Assembly (NCBI GenBank): GCA_012519985.1
Contig: JAAYPC010000038.1
Span: forward strand, 1 to 43,653
DNA: 43,653 nt
Direction: 5' to 3'
DNA from: Fibrobacter sp.
Lineage (GTDB): Bacteria > Fibrobacterota > Chitinivibrionia > Chitinivibrionales > Chitinispirillaceae
A program made the position numbers and the translations under genes. The notes beneath the pieces are model-generated. The model was not told where the DNA came from and ran no database searches. It saw nothing but the letters and a program-made list of their open reading frames with translations. The first letter of the stretch is position 1. Each line of letters begins with the position of its first letter. Positions 8,012-17,084 of the stretch are shown in pieces.

Positions 8012-9621
8012 TTTTTATCCACCTGTTTCACAAGATGAAAAGGAAGAATTTTACCACTTGCAGTAGGCAATGGAAAGTTCCGGCGCACTCTTATCATTCT
8101 GGCCTGTTCCCACATCAGAGTACCCGATTGCGCCCATGATTCCGGGCTGTCCTCCGATTTCCTCAATAGTTCAATGAATTGACTCACCACTTTATCTTCA
8201 TCTACTTCACCTACCCGAGGGCTTATCAGGAGTCGCAACCGGCTGAATCCTTTTTCATCTTCTTCCTCAACGAGCTGATAATCGGTGCTGGTACCACCGA
8301 ACCTCTCCGGCAACTCCTTTTCTATGATACGGATAAAGTCGGTATCTACAAAGGTGACTCCTTCACCAGTGAGTTTCTCATAGCTTTTAATCGAACTTAT
8401 ATGTGAATTAAACCCAATATTTCCAAAGGGACAGTCAGTTTTGAAATAACTCAGCCTGGCATAATCCCCCATGCCCACATTCAATAGAAGTTTTGGTGAT
8501 TCGTAAAGCAGTGATGTAAAAAGCAGAGAATCGACTTCCGTGTCAAAATGAGTAACCAGATATTTGTGTGAGATTATGGCGATACTATCTTTGTAAATAT
8601 GACAGTGATCACTTTCCTGATCCGGATGAACCTGATTGCATCCTGCAGCTATAACTCCAGCCTCAGAAATTCCATACACCGGTACCGCGCGCGCTCCAAC
8701 CCTCTCAATCTCTTTCCTTTTCTGAGAAGTAAGAGTCTCACCGGTAACCAGAAATATTGTTCCTTTTATATTGATATTGTTTTCTTCCGCCGCCATGCAG
8801 ACTCTCACTGCCGATGTCGCAAATGTGTAGATTACACAATTCTCATTTGATGAGAGCATCCGGTTTGCCCACAAAGCTACTTCCAGGGCGTTATTAAGGT
8901 TGACATATTCCGGTCTGGCCAGTGGTACCCCTTTAATTTTAGCCATCCAGAAAATCAGGTTTGTTCCCCAGATTTTTTCCCAATTTACTTTCACCTGAGA
9001 TTTATCCACCTGCGAAAACCAGCGTCTTGGAGGATTACCGATTCTGGTGAAACGTAAAGATGAATTAATTCCGGGAGCTCCCGGAAAAACAGGGAACCAG
9101 TTGGCAATAGGCGAAGTCAGTGCTTCATGAACGTTTAACAGGAAAGCATCATACAATGAACGCTGCCTCAGATATTCAAAGTCTATTCTTATTCTGGTTC
9201 CTGCACTTCTGGTAGCGCCACTGCGAACCTCATAAATACAGGAGAGAAAAGGATTATCAAACATCGATTCAGTACATCGAAACCTCTCTCCATTTCTGCT
9301 GACTTCGGTTTTCCCCGTGAATTCATCTACGGTGAAATAAACCCCCTCTTCTAAAAGCTGCTGAAGAGCACCTTCAAGACCTTTCTGATTCACCCAGTTA
9401 CAGATATCCTGATAGATGATTTTAGGCTTCTTCATAAGCCTGAGATAAGGGCTTTTTTCATAAGAAAATATCCCCTTTTTGATCAGATTGAGAAAGTTAT
9501 GCTCCCTTCTCTGCATTCGCTCCTTTAATAAGCTTTTTGCCTCTTCCAATGCAGCAGCCGGTTCTAACCTTTGATTGAAATAATCATGCAATCCTGTGAT
9601 AAATCTTATATACTTACGCAT
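8008..9621 (-). CDS. PaaK/CapK-like AMP-forming acyl ligase
   Basis: Resembles the phenylacetate-CoA ligase family of adenylate-forming enzymes, including its typical N-terminal part (SPYLRLMKKPKIIYQD, then an EGVYFTVDEFTGKT segment near residue 100). The P-loop-like motif is RSGATRSAG (138-146, numbered from the upstream Met), the A5-type motif is VYGISEAG, and a late SGKILPF supplies the A10-type lysine. It should activate a carboxylate as an acyl-adenylate and transfer it to CoA or another acceptor. I prefer the ATG at 9621, which has AGGGAG six bases upstream; an in-frame ATG at 9636 lacks one. It sits between hemA and hemB with tight spacing, so its acid may come from that branch. Substrate unknown. 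Confidence 0.75.
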   Translation of the reverse strand: MRKYIRFITGLHDYFNQRLEPAAALEEAKSLLKERMQRREHNFLNLIKKGIFSYEKSPYLRLMKKPKIIYQDICNWVNQKGLEGALQQLLEEGVYFTVDEFTGKTEVSRNGERFRCTESMFDNPFLSCIYEVRSGATRSAGTRIRIDFEYLRQRSLYDAFLLNVHEALTSPIANWFPVFPGAPGINSSLRFTRIGNPPRRWFSQVDKSQVKVNWEKIWGTNLIFWMAKIKGVPLARPEYVNLNNALEVALWANRMLSSNENCVIYTFATSAVRVCMAAEENNINIKGTIFLVTGETLTSQKRKEIERVGARAVPVYGISEAGVIAAGCNQVHPDQESDHCHIYKDSIAIISHKYLVTHFDTEVDSLLFTSLLYESPKLLLNVGMGDYARLSYFKTDCPFGNIGFNSHISSIKSYEKLTGEGVTFVDTDFIRIIEKELPERFGGTSTDYQLVEEEDEKGFSRLRLLISPRVGEVDEDKVVSQFIELLRKSEDSPESWAQSGTLMWEQARMIRVRRNFPLPTASGKILPFHLVKQVDKK

Positions 9622-9674
9622 CCCTTTCTCCCTCATGCCAGCCGCAGGTTTTTTCTTTCTGAGATTTCAGGATT

Positions 9675-10889
9675 CTATATACTTTTCAGGGTTCTACTGG
9701 CAACACTATACTCCTTGAATTTGACCTCTGAATGATTCAATATTTTCTTTACTATTTCCTTAGTCATTTCTTCGATGACATCCCTCTGTGTACCAGATAT
9801 GGAAAGCTTATCGATAGCTTGCTCTATACTTTCCTTTCTTATTTCCTCAGCTTTGCACCGTATAGAGATCAGGGTAGGAATCAGATCTGCAGTATTCATA
9901 TACGACTGCAGCGAAGGGATCTTCTTTTCGATCAAAGAAAATGCGATCTGTGCTTCCTTTTGACGTGCAATGGAATTGAATTCAACAACAGATTTCAGAT
10001 CATCTATGTTGTATAGATAAACATTGTCCACCGAAGAGATCCTGGGCTCTATGCTCCTGGGTACAGCTATATCAATTATTAGCAATGCCCTGTTCTTTCT
10101 ATGCCGGTAAGCTTCCCGGATCATTTTTTCGCTTAGAACAAAGGAAGAGATGGAGCTTATCAAGATGTCTACTTTTTGCAGGTACTCGATTATCTCATGA
10201 AGCATAATCGCAGTACCCCCGAATCTCTGGGCAATTTCCACTGCTTTATGAAATGTGCGGTTAGCAACTACCACTTCGCTTATACCTGCATCTATCAGGT
10301 TACGCACTGTAAGCTTTCCCATTTCACCTGCCCCCAGTATCATTACCTTCTTACCCCTGATATCATGGAAAACTCTTTGTGCAAGCTTTACCGCAGCGTA
10401 ACTTACCGATACATTTTTCTCCCCGATTGCTGTCTTGTTGCGGACCTTTTTAACTATCGAAAATATCTGAGAAAACAGATGAGCCAATGTGTATTTTACT
10501 GCACCACGTTTCAGAGCCTGAGTATATGCATCTTTCAACTGACCAAATATCTGAGACTCCCCCAGAACCATGGAATCAAGTCCCGATGCTACAGCACAGA
10601 TATGCCTGAGCGCTTCGGTCCCTTTTTTACAATAAATTTTATCTTCCAGATCGCAGTTGCAATTATGATATGTTCCGATAAAACTCTTAAAAGATTCAAT
10701 CGAAGCTTCTTCAAGTATGGCGTAAATTTCAACCCTGTTGCAGGTAGACAGTATAACACACTCGCTGATCCCATCACCTTCTAACAACAACCTGTATGCT
10801 TCATCAAGATCTTTTTCTTCAAACGAAAGTTTTTCCCGAATCTCTATTGCAGCCGTTTTATAACTTATTCCAGTAATACATAGCTGCAT
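9675..10889 (-). CDS. hemA: Glutamyl-tRNA reductase
   Basis: Canonical GluTR, which reduces glutamyl-tRNA(Glu) to glutamate-1-semialdehyde, the entry to C5-pathway 5-aminolevulinate. Catalytic Cys50 is in ILSTCNRVEIY. VASGLDSMVLGESQIFGQLK and KNVSVSYAAVKLA are typical, followed by the NADPH-binding KVMILGAGEMGKL and a C-terminal dimerisation helix. The ATG at 10889 fits the usual family start and has AGAGGA upstream; an in-frame start at 10961 would overlap the previous gene and add 24 untypical residues. No hemL (the aminomutase that completes ALA synthesis) is in the window. Position inside a polysaccharide block is unusual for a housekeeping gene. Confidence 0.95.
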   Translation of the reverse strand: MQLCITGISYKTAAIEIREKLSFEEKDLDEAYRLLLEGDGISECVILSTCNRVEIYAILEEASIESFKSFIGTYHNCNCDLEDKIYCKKGTEALRHICAVASGLDSMVLGESQIFGQLKDAYTQALKRGAVKYTLAHLFSQIFSIVKKVRNKTAIGEKNVSVSYAAVKLAQRVFHDIRGKKVMILGAGEMGKLTVRNLIDAGISEVVVANRTFHKAVEIAQRFGGTAIMLHEIIEYLQKVDILISSISSFVLSEKMIREAYRHRKNRALLIIDIAVPRSIEPRISSVDNVYLYNIDDLKSVVEFNSIARQKEAQIAFSLIEKKIPSLQSYMNTADLIPTLISIRCKAEEIRKESIEQAIDKLSISGTQRDVIEEMTKEIVKKILNHSEVKFKEYSVASRTLKSI

Positions 10890-10950
10890 GATTATTTGTT
10901 CCTCTGAAAGATACTTACACTTTTTTAAACAGCAATTAACAGACCTTAAA

Positions 10951-12462
10951 TCAGAATCCACTGTATCGCAGATATTTGATGGTCTTTATTATTCCATGCA
11001 AAGGCGTTCGTTTCATTTTTCTTATTATTTTGCCACCCATTTTCTGTGGTGGATTTATCACATAATTGAGTGCCTCCGGCCACATTCTTTTTATCAGAGC
11101 CCTGTGAAGGTATGTATCAACTGTCTGTCTGTAATTTTTCTTAACTCCCATCATGGTGCTTAAAAATAGACGACAGTTCATAGGTGAAAAGCTCTCAAAT
11201 GCAATGTCATACTCACTGTAAGACATCGCGGCCCAGCTTCCAACCCTCTGCTCCCAGTAAAAAAGATCCAACAATGAAACACCGCTCTCCCTGCTCACAT
11301 CCCGAGTACTTTGCAGCCAATTCTCAAACTGCTCCAATGCCAACCTGCTTCCCCTCATCCTGGTAAGTGAACATAAGGTAACTCCATTTACAGGAACCAG
11401 CGCCGGCAGATAATAAAAACCACGGGTTATCTCTCCACACACCCCATTTATTAACACCCGCTCCTTCCCCTGTTCACTGAAATATCGATGAAAAGCATAA
11501 GCATTCAGTCCATGTCCATACCTGGCTGTGCAAACATTGCGTCTGTATATTCTCTCGAATTCCTTTTCCATCATCTCGTAATGAACCACAATTTTATGCT
11601 CTAATCCCAGCTCAGGAAGCATCATCGATGGGATCATTATATCGGCACCCTTTAACCCAAGTCCGGCATGAGTATGAGTGAGGTATTCAATTCCTGATCC
11701 TACTTCTCTGCTTGCAGCCAGTATAATTCTGCTGTCAAGTCCGGCTGTAATCCCCTGGGCAAGCTTATATCTTCTCTGGATGATACTGCTGTACAGCCCA
11801 CGCAGTATCTCTGAGCACTTCTCCACACAATCTTCTACACTCTCTTCATGCAGTTTCTCCTTTGGCCAGTATCTGACCTGCTTCAATAAATTAAGGTCCA
11901 GATAGTGGTTGGGAATAAGATGCTTAACACCACTATACGCAGATAACTCTCCCGGATACCAGTACTCATGTGTATTGGCAAATAAAGGCAGACTGTACAG
12001 ATCCCTCTCCAACGCTTCATCCACTTTCAACGGAAATACCTCCGAAAGCAACGATGGCTGTGAAGCAACCCAGACCCTTCCGCGAGAATCCCTCATATAA
12101 AAAAGCTGCCTGAACCCGGCTGGATCACAAACCATTATCTTCTGGTCTCCCAAACCGGCAAAAATCACATATCTCCCACCAGTCGGTTCAAGATATCTGA
12201 ACAAATCATCAATTGACTTACAACTCTTAAGCATGTCAGTCATTATCTGTGCATTGTTTCTTGAAGTATGGAAAGGATCCAGTATAAAGCCTATCAATGC
12301 GATGAAATCCTTGTTCCTTCTGGCTACCATGCAGTAAAGATCCGGATGCACATGGATATAGGAATCATCCGGTAACCCGGATTGATGCCAATGGTGAAAT
12401 CTGCTTATCTTTTCAGGACCGATAATAAACTGACGACGATAAAGATAACGCTCTGCTTTCAT
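10951..12462 (-). CDS. Asparagine-synthase-like ATP-dependent amide ligase lacking glutaminase cysteine
   Basis: The C-terminal half belongs to the asparagine synthase fold: the PP-loop is ITAGLDSRI (residues 238-246, in place of SGGxDS), and later YWEQRVGSWAAMSYSEYD is typical of the family. The first ~200 residues look like the Ntn-type domain (GGRYVIFAGLGDQ, VCDPAGFRQLFY), but there is no Cys at position 2, so glutamine hydrolysis is not expected. Such proteins use ATP to activate a carboxylate for amide formation with ammonia or an amine and are frequent in glycan and antibiotic clusters. It directly precedes hemA. The amide it makes (uronamide or a conjugated small molecule) cannot be told from sequence. 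Confidence 0.78.
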   Translation of the reverse strand: MKAERYLYRRQFIIGPEKISRFHHWHQSGLPDDSYIHVHPDLYCMVARRNKDFIALIGFILDPFHTSRNNAQIMTDMLKSCKSIDDLFRYLEPTGGRYVIFAGLGDQKIMVCDPAGFRQLFYMRDSRGRVWVASQPSLLSEVFPLKVDEALERDLYSLPLFANTHEYWYPGELSAYSGVKHLIPNHYLDLNLLKQVRYWPKEKLHEESVEDCVEKCSEILRGLYSSIIQRRYKLAQGITAGLDSRIILAASREVGSGIEYLTHTHAGLGLKGADIMIPSMMLPELGLEHKIVVHYEMMEKEFERIYRRNVCTARYGHGLNAYAFHRYFSEQGKERVLINGVCGEITRGFYYLPALVPVNGVTLCSLTRMRGSRLALEQFENWLQSTRDVSRESGVSLLDLFYWEQRVGSWAAMSYSEYDIAFESFSPMNCRLFLSTMMGVKKNYRQTVDTYLHRALIKRMWPEALNYVINPPQKMGGKIIRKMKRTPLHGIIKTIKYLRYSGF

Positions 12463-12547
12463 ATATTCTCCTGATTTTAAACCAGTTACATTATATAGAA
12501 AGCAAGTCCCAAGCCGTTTTGAAATTATACTGTTGACGCCATGAGCT

Positions 12548-13660
12548 CTACTTTACCAGCGGATGAGGGTACCGGTAAGGCTTGTAACCCGGTAAAGTAT
12601 CCAGAATTATTTCCCGGTCGTACTGAATAAGCTGTGGATGACGGATCTTAAGCGGAATCTTTTGTCGATTGTAGGTATTACCCCATATATGTATCCTTCG
12701 TATCTGATCAGGACATGGGTAATCACAATTTCCATCCCCTTGCCGTCCCTCATGCATCAAATGCAAAGGAGAAATGAACTCACCTTCAATTTCGTTATCA
12801 AAAATGACCCCGTCACCGCCTCTGATATTTATGCCGGCCCATCGATGGATCGCCTTTATCTTATTGCCATAAATCTCATAGCTGCGACTTCCCCGCTTCC
12901 ATCCGTACTTGTTTCCATGTGCATCAATTGAATGTGAAGCCATATAACCATCTTCAATTATGTTATACCTGAATACATATCTTGAACCATTGTTGGATGC
13001 TATATGATGAGCCATGGTTTTATGTCCCACATTCTTTTGCGTAAAGTAGTTGTCTTCCACATAAACGGCATTGCCACTTCCCAAAGTAAGTGGCTCTTTC
13101 CAGGACTGCTCCCCACTTCCATATACCACCACTGATGTATACCAGTTATCTATAAAGCTGTTGTGATCAATAACCCCTCTTGCATCACCATGAACCTCCA
13201 CCGCACGTTTATAACAATTCTGAAAACTGCAATTGTCAATTCTGAAATCACTGCAGTCATTTTTCATCAGAATTCCAGATGAAGGAAATGGTGCGCACCC
13301 TTTTACAGAAAAGCCACTGAACCGAATCCTGCCCTTACTGCATTTGACCCGAAATACCCATGTATCTCTGCTTTTCAGACTGTCAAAAACTATCACTGTC
13401 TTTGATGCCCCGGCACCCAGAATCGTCAGTCCATGTCTTATATGAACCGAACTGTCAACTATGTATCTTCCTTCAGGTATATATACCGTATCATCCGGAA
13501 TAGTTTTGTTTATAACAGCCTGAAACTCACTGGTATACTTTCCCCTTAATTTGTCTGTTTTTGCGTCTATCCTTGCACTTCCACCCAAAACCAGAAAACA
13601 GGCAATCATAATCAGCAGATAACATCTCCTTTTCTCTGACAAATAGCACTTCGCAATCAT
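12548..13660 (-). CDS. Secreted right-handed parallel beta-helix protein
   Basis: An N-terminal positively charged stretch followed by YLLIMIACFLVLGGSARIDA is a signal peptide. The mature part is a pectate-lyase-like beta-helix: DDTVYIPEGRYIVDSSVHI and LTILGAGASKTVIVF near the start, then repeated N-x-F/I coil motifs (FRIDNCSFQNC, VIDHNSFIDNW, VYVEDNYFTQKN, YEIYGNKIKAIH, VIFDNEIEG). AGGAG seven bases before the ATG. Proteins of this fold in polysaccharide clusters act as lyases, epimerases or glycan-binding scaffolds in the periplasm. No diagnostic lyase triad could be identified by eye. It is followed by 85 bp and the asparagine-synthase-like gene, and preceded by a 403-bp repeat-bearing gap. 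Confidence 0.8.
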   Translation of the reverse strand: MIAKCYLSEKRRCYLLIMIACFLVLGGSARIDAKTDKLRGKYTSEFQAVINKTIPDDTVYIPEGRYIVDSSVHIRHGLTILGAGASKTVIVFDSLKSRDTWVFRVKCSKGRIRFSGFSVKGCAPFPSSGILMKNDCSDFRIDNCSFQNCYKRAVEVHGDARGVIDHNSFIDNWYTSVVVYGSGEQSWKEPLTLGSGNAVYVEDNYFTQKNVGHKTMAHHIASNNGSRYVFRYNIIEDGYMASHSIDAHGNKYGWKRGSRSYEIYGNKIKAIHRWAGINIRGGDGVIFDNEIEGEFISPLHLMHEGRQGDGNCDYPCPDQIRRIHIWGNTYNRQKIPLKIRHPQLIQYDREIILDTLPGYKPYRYPHPLVK

Positions 13661-14063
13661 CTTTTTTCTCCTGTTATTTTCTGATCATAAAAGGGCCGCT
13701 AATTCAGCAGTGTTTGGTTAATTAAACAAACATAAGATTACATTGGAAAAACTCCAAATTTCAAATACCAAATCCTAAAAAAATCCCAATAACCAATAAT
13801 TCAAATTCCAAACAAGAAAAGCTCAAAAAGAAAGAGTAATCTGAATAGAATATCTAAATGAGGAACCGAAGCCCACCGAAGCGTCTTCGCGTAGGCGGGC
13901 TGTTCCTGTTTGGAATTTTGGTATTGTAATTTGGAATTTGTTTAGAATTTAAGATTTGCAAATTGGTGCTTTCTGGTCTGAAATTCCAAATCTCAAGCTG
14001 TCTTATGTTATTCTTTTGTTAATTATCCGAACACTACTTCTATTACCTTTATTTATAGATATT
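13661..14063. repeat. Gap inside the glycan block built of inverted 'CAAATTCCAAAT' repeats around a GC hairpin
   Basis: No gene. A/T-rich repeat sequence CAAATTTCAAATACCAAATCC...CAAATTCCAAACA (about 13756-13818) is mirrored by TGTTTGGAATTTTGGTATTG...TTTGGAATTTG (about 13908-13940). Between them at 13871-13900 is the hairpin GCCCACCGAAGCG/CGCGTAGGCGGGC, closed by an outer AGGAAC/GTTCCT stem. Related A/T-rich repeats lie at 38281-38480 between the two AAA+ genes. A short match to the dispersed repeat of 225-341 is at about 13826-13868. Confidence 0.6.
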
Positions 14064-15224
14064 TCAGGGCATTACTTCCAGCAGATGTGCCAGTGCCTTA
14101 TACATTGTAGCCTGTCCCCAGTGAAGCATGGGGGTTTTGGCCTTGATACCAGGAAGCTGCCTGAAATAAAAATATCCCTTTCTGTCCTGCATATTATCTA
14201 TAGTCCACCTTGCCACTTTTTGTGCCAACCAAAGCGACTCCCGATCCTGCCCGGCAAAGTAAGCCAATGTGTCAATTGCCTGTGATGCACATTGAATATC
14301 AACTGGATAAATCCGGTTATGGTAATATTTGGGTCTTCCATTGCTTTCAAAGAAATGATTCTTGAAATATCTGAAACCCCTTTCCAGATTCTCCTTGAAA
14401 GTTTTATCACCTGTTGAGTCGATATAGCACTTTAGGCTGTCCAGATTGTAACCGGTATGGAAATTATCTATCCATCTGGTATTCAATGCTTCACCATAAT
14501 ACCAGGAACCGTCCGCAAGTTGCCTTGAACAACTGTATTGCATGGCTTCTCTGGAAACCTTCATCATCTCCTTATTGCCAGTATACTTTGCGGTTCTGGC
14601 AAGCATCGCAGCCCCAAGCATATTGGAATTGTGAATCGAGCTCTGTGTATACGCCACATAACTTATGCAATTTCCGTTACTGGTCCTCTCTCTTGGAAGA
14701 TCAAGAATCCAGTCACAGATCTGTATAGCGATATCCAGATATTTTTTTTCGTGCAGCAATTGGTATGCATCAAGAAATGCCTGCCCGATAAGACTGGTCC
14801 ATACGATAATCGGTTCATGCTTTGGAAGTCTCCCTGCGCGACTGGTAAAATCGAAATGATTCCCCCAGCTTGGCTTTACATATCCCGGAGCCTTGTTTTG
14901 TATAAGCCAATCAAAGCAGGAACGGACCTTTCTCAGATACTGCCGGTCCGATGTAGCCCGAAACCTTTTCAGATATCCCCACGCCATGTATCCTCTTCCC
15001 TTTGTGGATTCCTGTGGCCTTACACCCAATATTGGTCTCAGATTTACCGGACATTGCCTGACAAGCTGCTGCAAAAGCCGTTCAGCCAGGATATTGTTCA
15101 TAGTTACCGGTCTGAGAAATGATGAAAGACCATCAAAAGGTTCATAACCTTTGTAATTGTTTTCTTCCACCCATTTTTCCACTTTCTCCAGACTGGTTTC
15201 GTAATATATTCTTGATACCTGCAC
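14064..15224 (-). CDS. Alpha/alpha-toroid (six-hairpin-type) protein of a polysaccharide locus
   Basis: Almost wholly helical, with repeated aromatic helix pairs: YMAWGYLKRFRATSDRQYL, AIQICDWILDLP, MLGAAMLARTAKYTGN, DGSWYYGEALNTRWIDNFHT and GFRYFKNHFFESNGRPKYY. This pattern is typical of alpha/alpha-barrel enzymes such as glucuronyl C5-epimerase C-terminal domains, N-acylglucosamine epimerases and related glycosidase folds. The start is GTG at 15224 with a perfect AGGAGG five bases upstream. No signal peptide, so a cytosolic role on a nucleotide- or lipid-linked sugar is more likely than polymer hydrolysis. It is followed by a repeat-filled gap before the beta-helix gene. Exact reaction unknown. 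Confidence 0.65.
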   Translation of the reverse strand: MQVSRIYYETSLEKVEKWVEENNYKGYEPFDGLSSFLRPVTMNNILAERLLQQLVRQCPVNLRPILGVRPQESTKGRGYMAWGYLKRFRATSDRQYLRKVRSCFDWLIQNKAPGYVKPSWGNHFDFTSRAGRLPKHEPIIVWTSLIGQAFLDAYQLLHEKKYLDIAIQICDWILDLPRERTSNGNCISYVAYTQSSIHNSNMLGAAMLARTAKYTGNKEMMKVSREAMQYSCSRQLADGSWYYGEALNTRWIDNFHTGYNLDSLKCYIDSTGDKTFKENLERGFRYFKNHFFESNGRPKYYHNRIYPVDIQCASQAIDTLAYFAGQDRESLWLAQKVARWTIDNMQDRKGYFYFRQLPGIKAKTPMLHWGQATMYKALAHLLEVMP

Positions 15225-15253
15225 CTTAACCTCCTGATAATTTCACTCTCTCA

Positions 15254-16162
15254 TCAGTCCCTTTTCATCATTACCATCTTTACCAGATTCATTTTAAGTC
15301 GCTTTCTCTGTTCCTGACGGTGAAACCTTATCAGCTTCTCTGAAACCGGATTCTCGACTCCTTTTATTCCGGCATAAACAAATCCTGCTAAAAGCGACAG
15401 TCCTCCGATCACATAAGGCTTTCTGGTCATCTGATAAAAGGTCCTGAAAATTTCCCATAACGGATCACCCCCCAGATAATAATCTTTCTGCCCGTGTAAG
15501 AAACGTGACATGATTATTCCGTGCTCTGCTGTACCCATGCTGCGGTGGTGTATGTACTCTTTACCTGGGAAAGTTCTGGTAATCCATCCATGCATTCTTG
15601 CGGTTGTTACTGCTGTCCAGTCAATTCCGCCGCTCTTTATGGGAATATAACCACCAATCTGTTCATAGCAATCTCTTCTGAAAATCTGACATGGGCCCGA
15701 AACATGTTCCGGATTTACAACCATCTGCCGGTAAGAACTCTGCTGCCTTTCGATAAAGGGTGTCCCGGCTACCCCTAAACCAGGAATCTGCTCAAACTTC
15801 TGCAGAAGAAATTCGAAATAATCCGGCTCAAACGACACATCGGCATCCAGATTACCGATAATATCAAATTTTTTGTTTTTAAGCCGCTCATACGCAGTAT
15901 TAAAACAGATTGCTTTGGCGGCAAAATGTCGATCCTTATGTTCAGGCATTCTTAACAGTTCTATCCAGGAATATTTTTTGTAACTTTTCACAATCTCATC
16001 GGTCCCATCAGTAGAACCATCACTGACAATGATCCATTTCACCGGCTTTATTGTCTGTGAAATTACTGATTCGATTGTAGATCCTATGTACTGCTTTTCG
16101 TTTCTGGCCGGAGTAATCAATGCATATCTCAGTTTTTTTGCATTCATAATCATAACCCTCAT
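15254..16162 (-). CDS. GT2-family glycosyltransferase
   Basis: GT-A fold enzyme: YALITPARNEKQYIGSTIES at the N-terminus, WIIVSDGSTDGTDEI for nucleotide binding, and the DxD-type metal site NLDADVSFEPDYF. GIDWTAVTTARMHGWITRTF contributes the acceptor/catalytic acid region. A hydrophobic segment near the C-terminus (VIGGLSLLAGFVYAGI) may associate with the membrane. Its start overlaps the stop of another GT2 gene by 4 bp (ATGA). It presumably adds one residue of the repeating unit. Confidence 0.9.
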   Translation of the reverse strand: MRVMIMNAKKLRYALITPARNEKQYIGSTIESVISQTIKPVKWIIVSDGSTDGTDEIVKSYKKYSWIELLRMPEHKDRHFAAKAICFNTAYERLKNKKFDIIGNLDADVSFEPDYFEFLLQKFEQIPGLGVAGTPFIERQQSSYRQMVVNPEHVSGPCQIFRRDCYEQIGGYIPIKSGGIDWTAVTTARMHGWITRTFPGKEYIHHRSMGTAEHGIIMSRFLHGQKDYYLGGDPLWEIFRTFYQMTRKPYVIGGLSLLAGFVYAGIKGVENPVSEKLIRFHRQEQRKRLKMNLVKMVMMKRD

Positions 16163-17064
16163 CTTCTGCTTAAAATTCTGACTCCCAAGGCAGCAGTCAA
16201 CATTCCTGCATGATGAAAGTAGCTATCAATTACTCTCATCCTGATCCTTTCTCCCATTGTGAAAACCACAGGAAGAGAAAATGTATATGCAAAGAATGCA
16301 ACGATCGACTTTACCAAAGCCCTGTATCTCTCAGCACGGTTTTTATTCTGGTACGAATAATGTTTAACTCGTCCTCTGATCATAGCCCTTTTCACATAAT
16401 AGAACCGTTTCCATCTCTCTGCCGGAACAGTTTCAAAAACAGAAGCTTCCTGACACCAGACAAACTTCAACCCGCATTTAACAGCTCTTCTAAAAAAATC
16501 AACATCTTCTCCTCCGGTTATTCCGTACGAAGGATCAAAAAGCAATCCGGTACTGGTAAAAACCCTTCTGTCAAAAAGCACATTGCCGGTACGTGTCTGT
16601 GATGCTTTCAACAAGGTCCCTGATGGATAGGAAGGCCGCATGCAGATCCTGCTTTTTATCAACCATTCCGGTGCCCCCGATTCAAAATGAGGAATAACTG
16701 GTCCCAATACCCCATCTGCTCCGGTCTTTTTAATCATTTGGAAATGGTTATATAGCCAGTACTTTTGGGGAAACTCATCGTCATCGATAAATGCCACATA
16801 TTCACCTCTGCTAAGCAAAACAGCTCTGTTTCTGGCCAGGGAGATATTTTGCACCGGTTCATTTTCATAACAGACACGCATTCTTCCCCTGGCGAATTTT
16901 CTTACCGTTTCCCTGGCTGAGCCATCTCTGTCATTATCAACCACCACGATCGATACATTAAACTCCCCAAGAGTCTGCTGCTCTCTTATCGATATTAAAA
17001 GTCTTTCAAGAAGCAGAGGACGTTTGAATGTTGGTATGCAAACTGATATAGTCTCTTTTTTCAT
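16159..17064 (-). CDS. GT2-family glycosyltransferase
   Basis: Typical GT2 opening ISVCIPTFKRPLLLERLL, SIVVVDNDRDGSARETV, and the metal-binding motif YVAFIDDDEFPQKYW. GGEDVDFFRRAVKCG is the usual C-terminal catalytic/acceptor motif with E-D-V-D. The last ~80 residues contain two hydrophobic helices, suggesting attachment to the inner membrane. Twenty bp separate it from the polymerase-like gene upstream and it overlaps the next GT2 by 4 bp. The two GT2 proteins are not close copies of each other, so they should use different donors or acceptors. Confidence 0.9.
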   Translation of the reverse strand: MKKETISVCIPTFKRPLLLERLLISIREQQTLGEFNVSIVVVDNDRDGSARETVRKFARGRMRVCYENEPVQNISLARNRAVLLSRGEYVAFIDDDEFPQKYWLYNHFQMIKKTGADGVLGPVIPHFESGAPEWLIKSRICMRPSYPSGTLLKASQTRTGNVLFDRRVFTSTGLLFDPSYGITGGEDVDFFRRAVKCGLKFVWCQEASVFETVPAERWKRFYYVKRAMIRGRVKHYSYQNKNRAERYRALVKSIVAFFAYTFSLPVVFTMGERIRMRVIDSYFHHAGMLTAALGVRILSRR

Positions 17065-17084
17065 AACGAACTTTTCCGTTAATT

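Noticed and set aside
10176-10784. 202-codon plus-strand open frame
   Set aside because: It is antisense to the well-conserved hemA and has no recognisable motifs.
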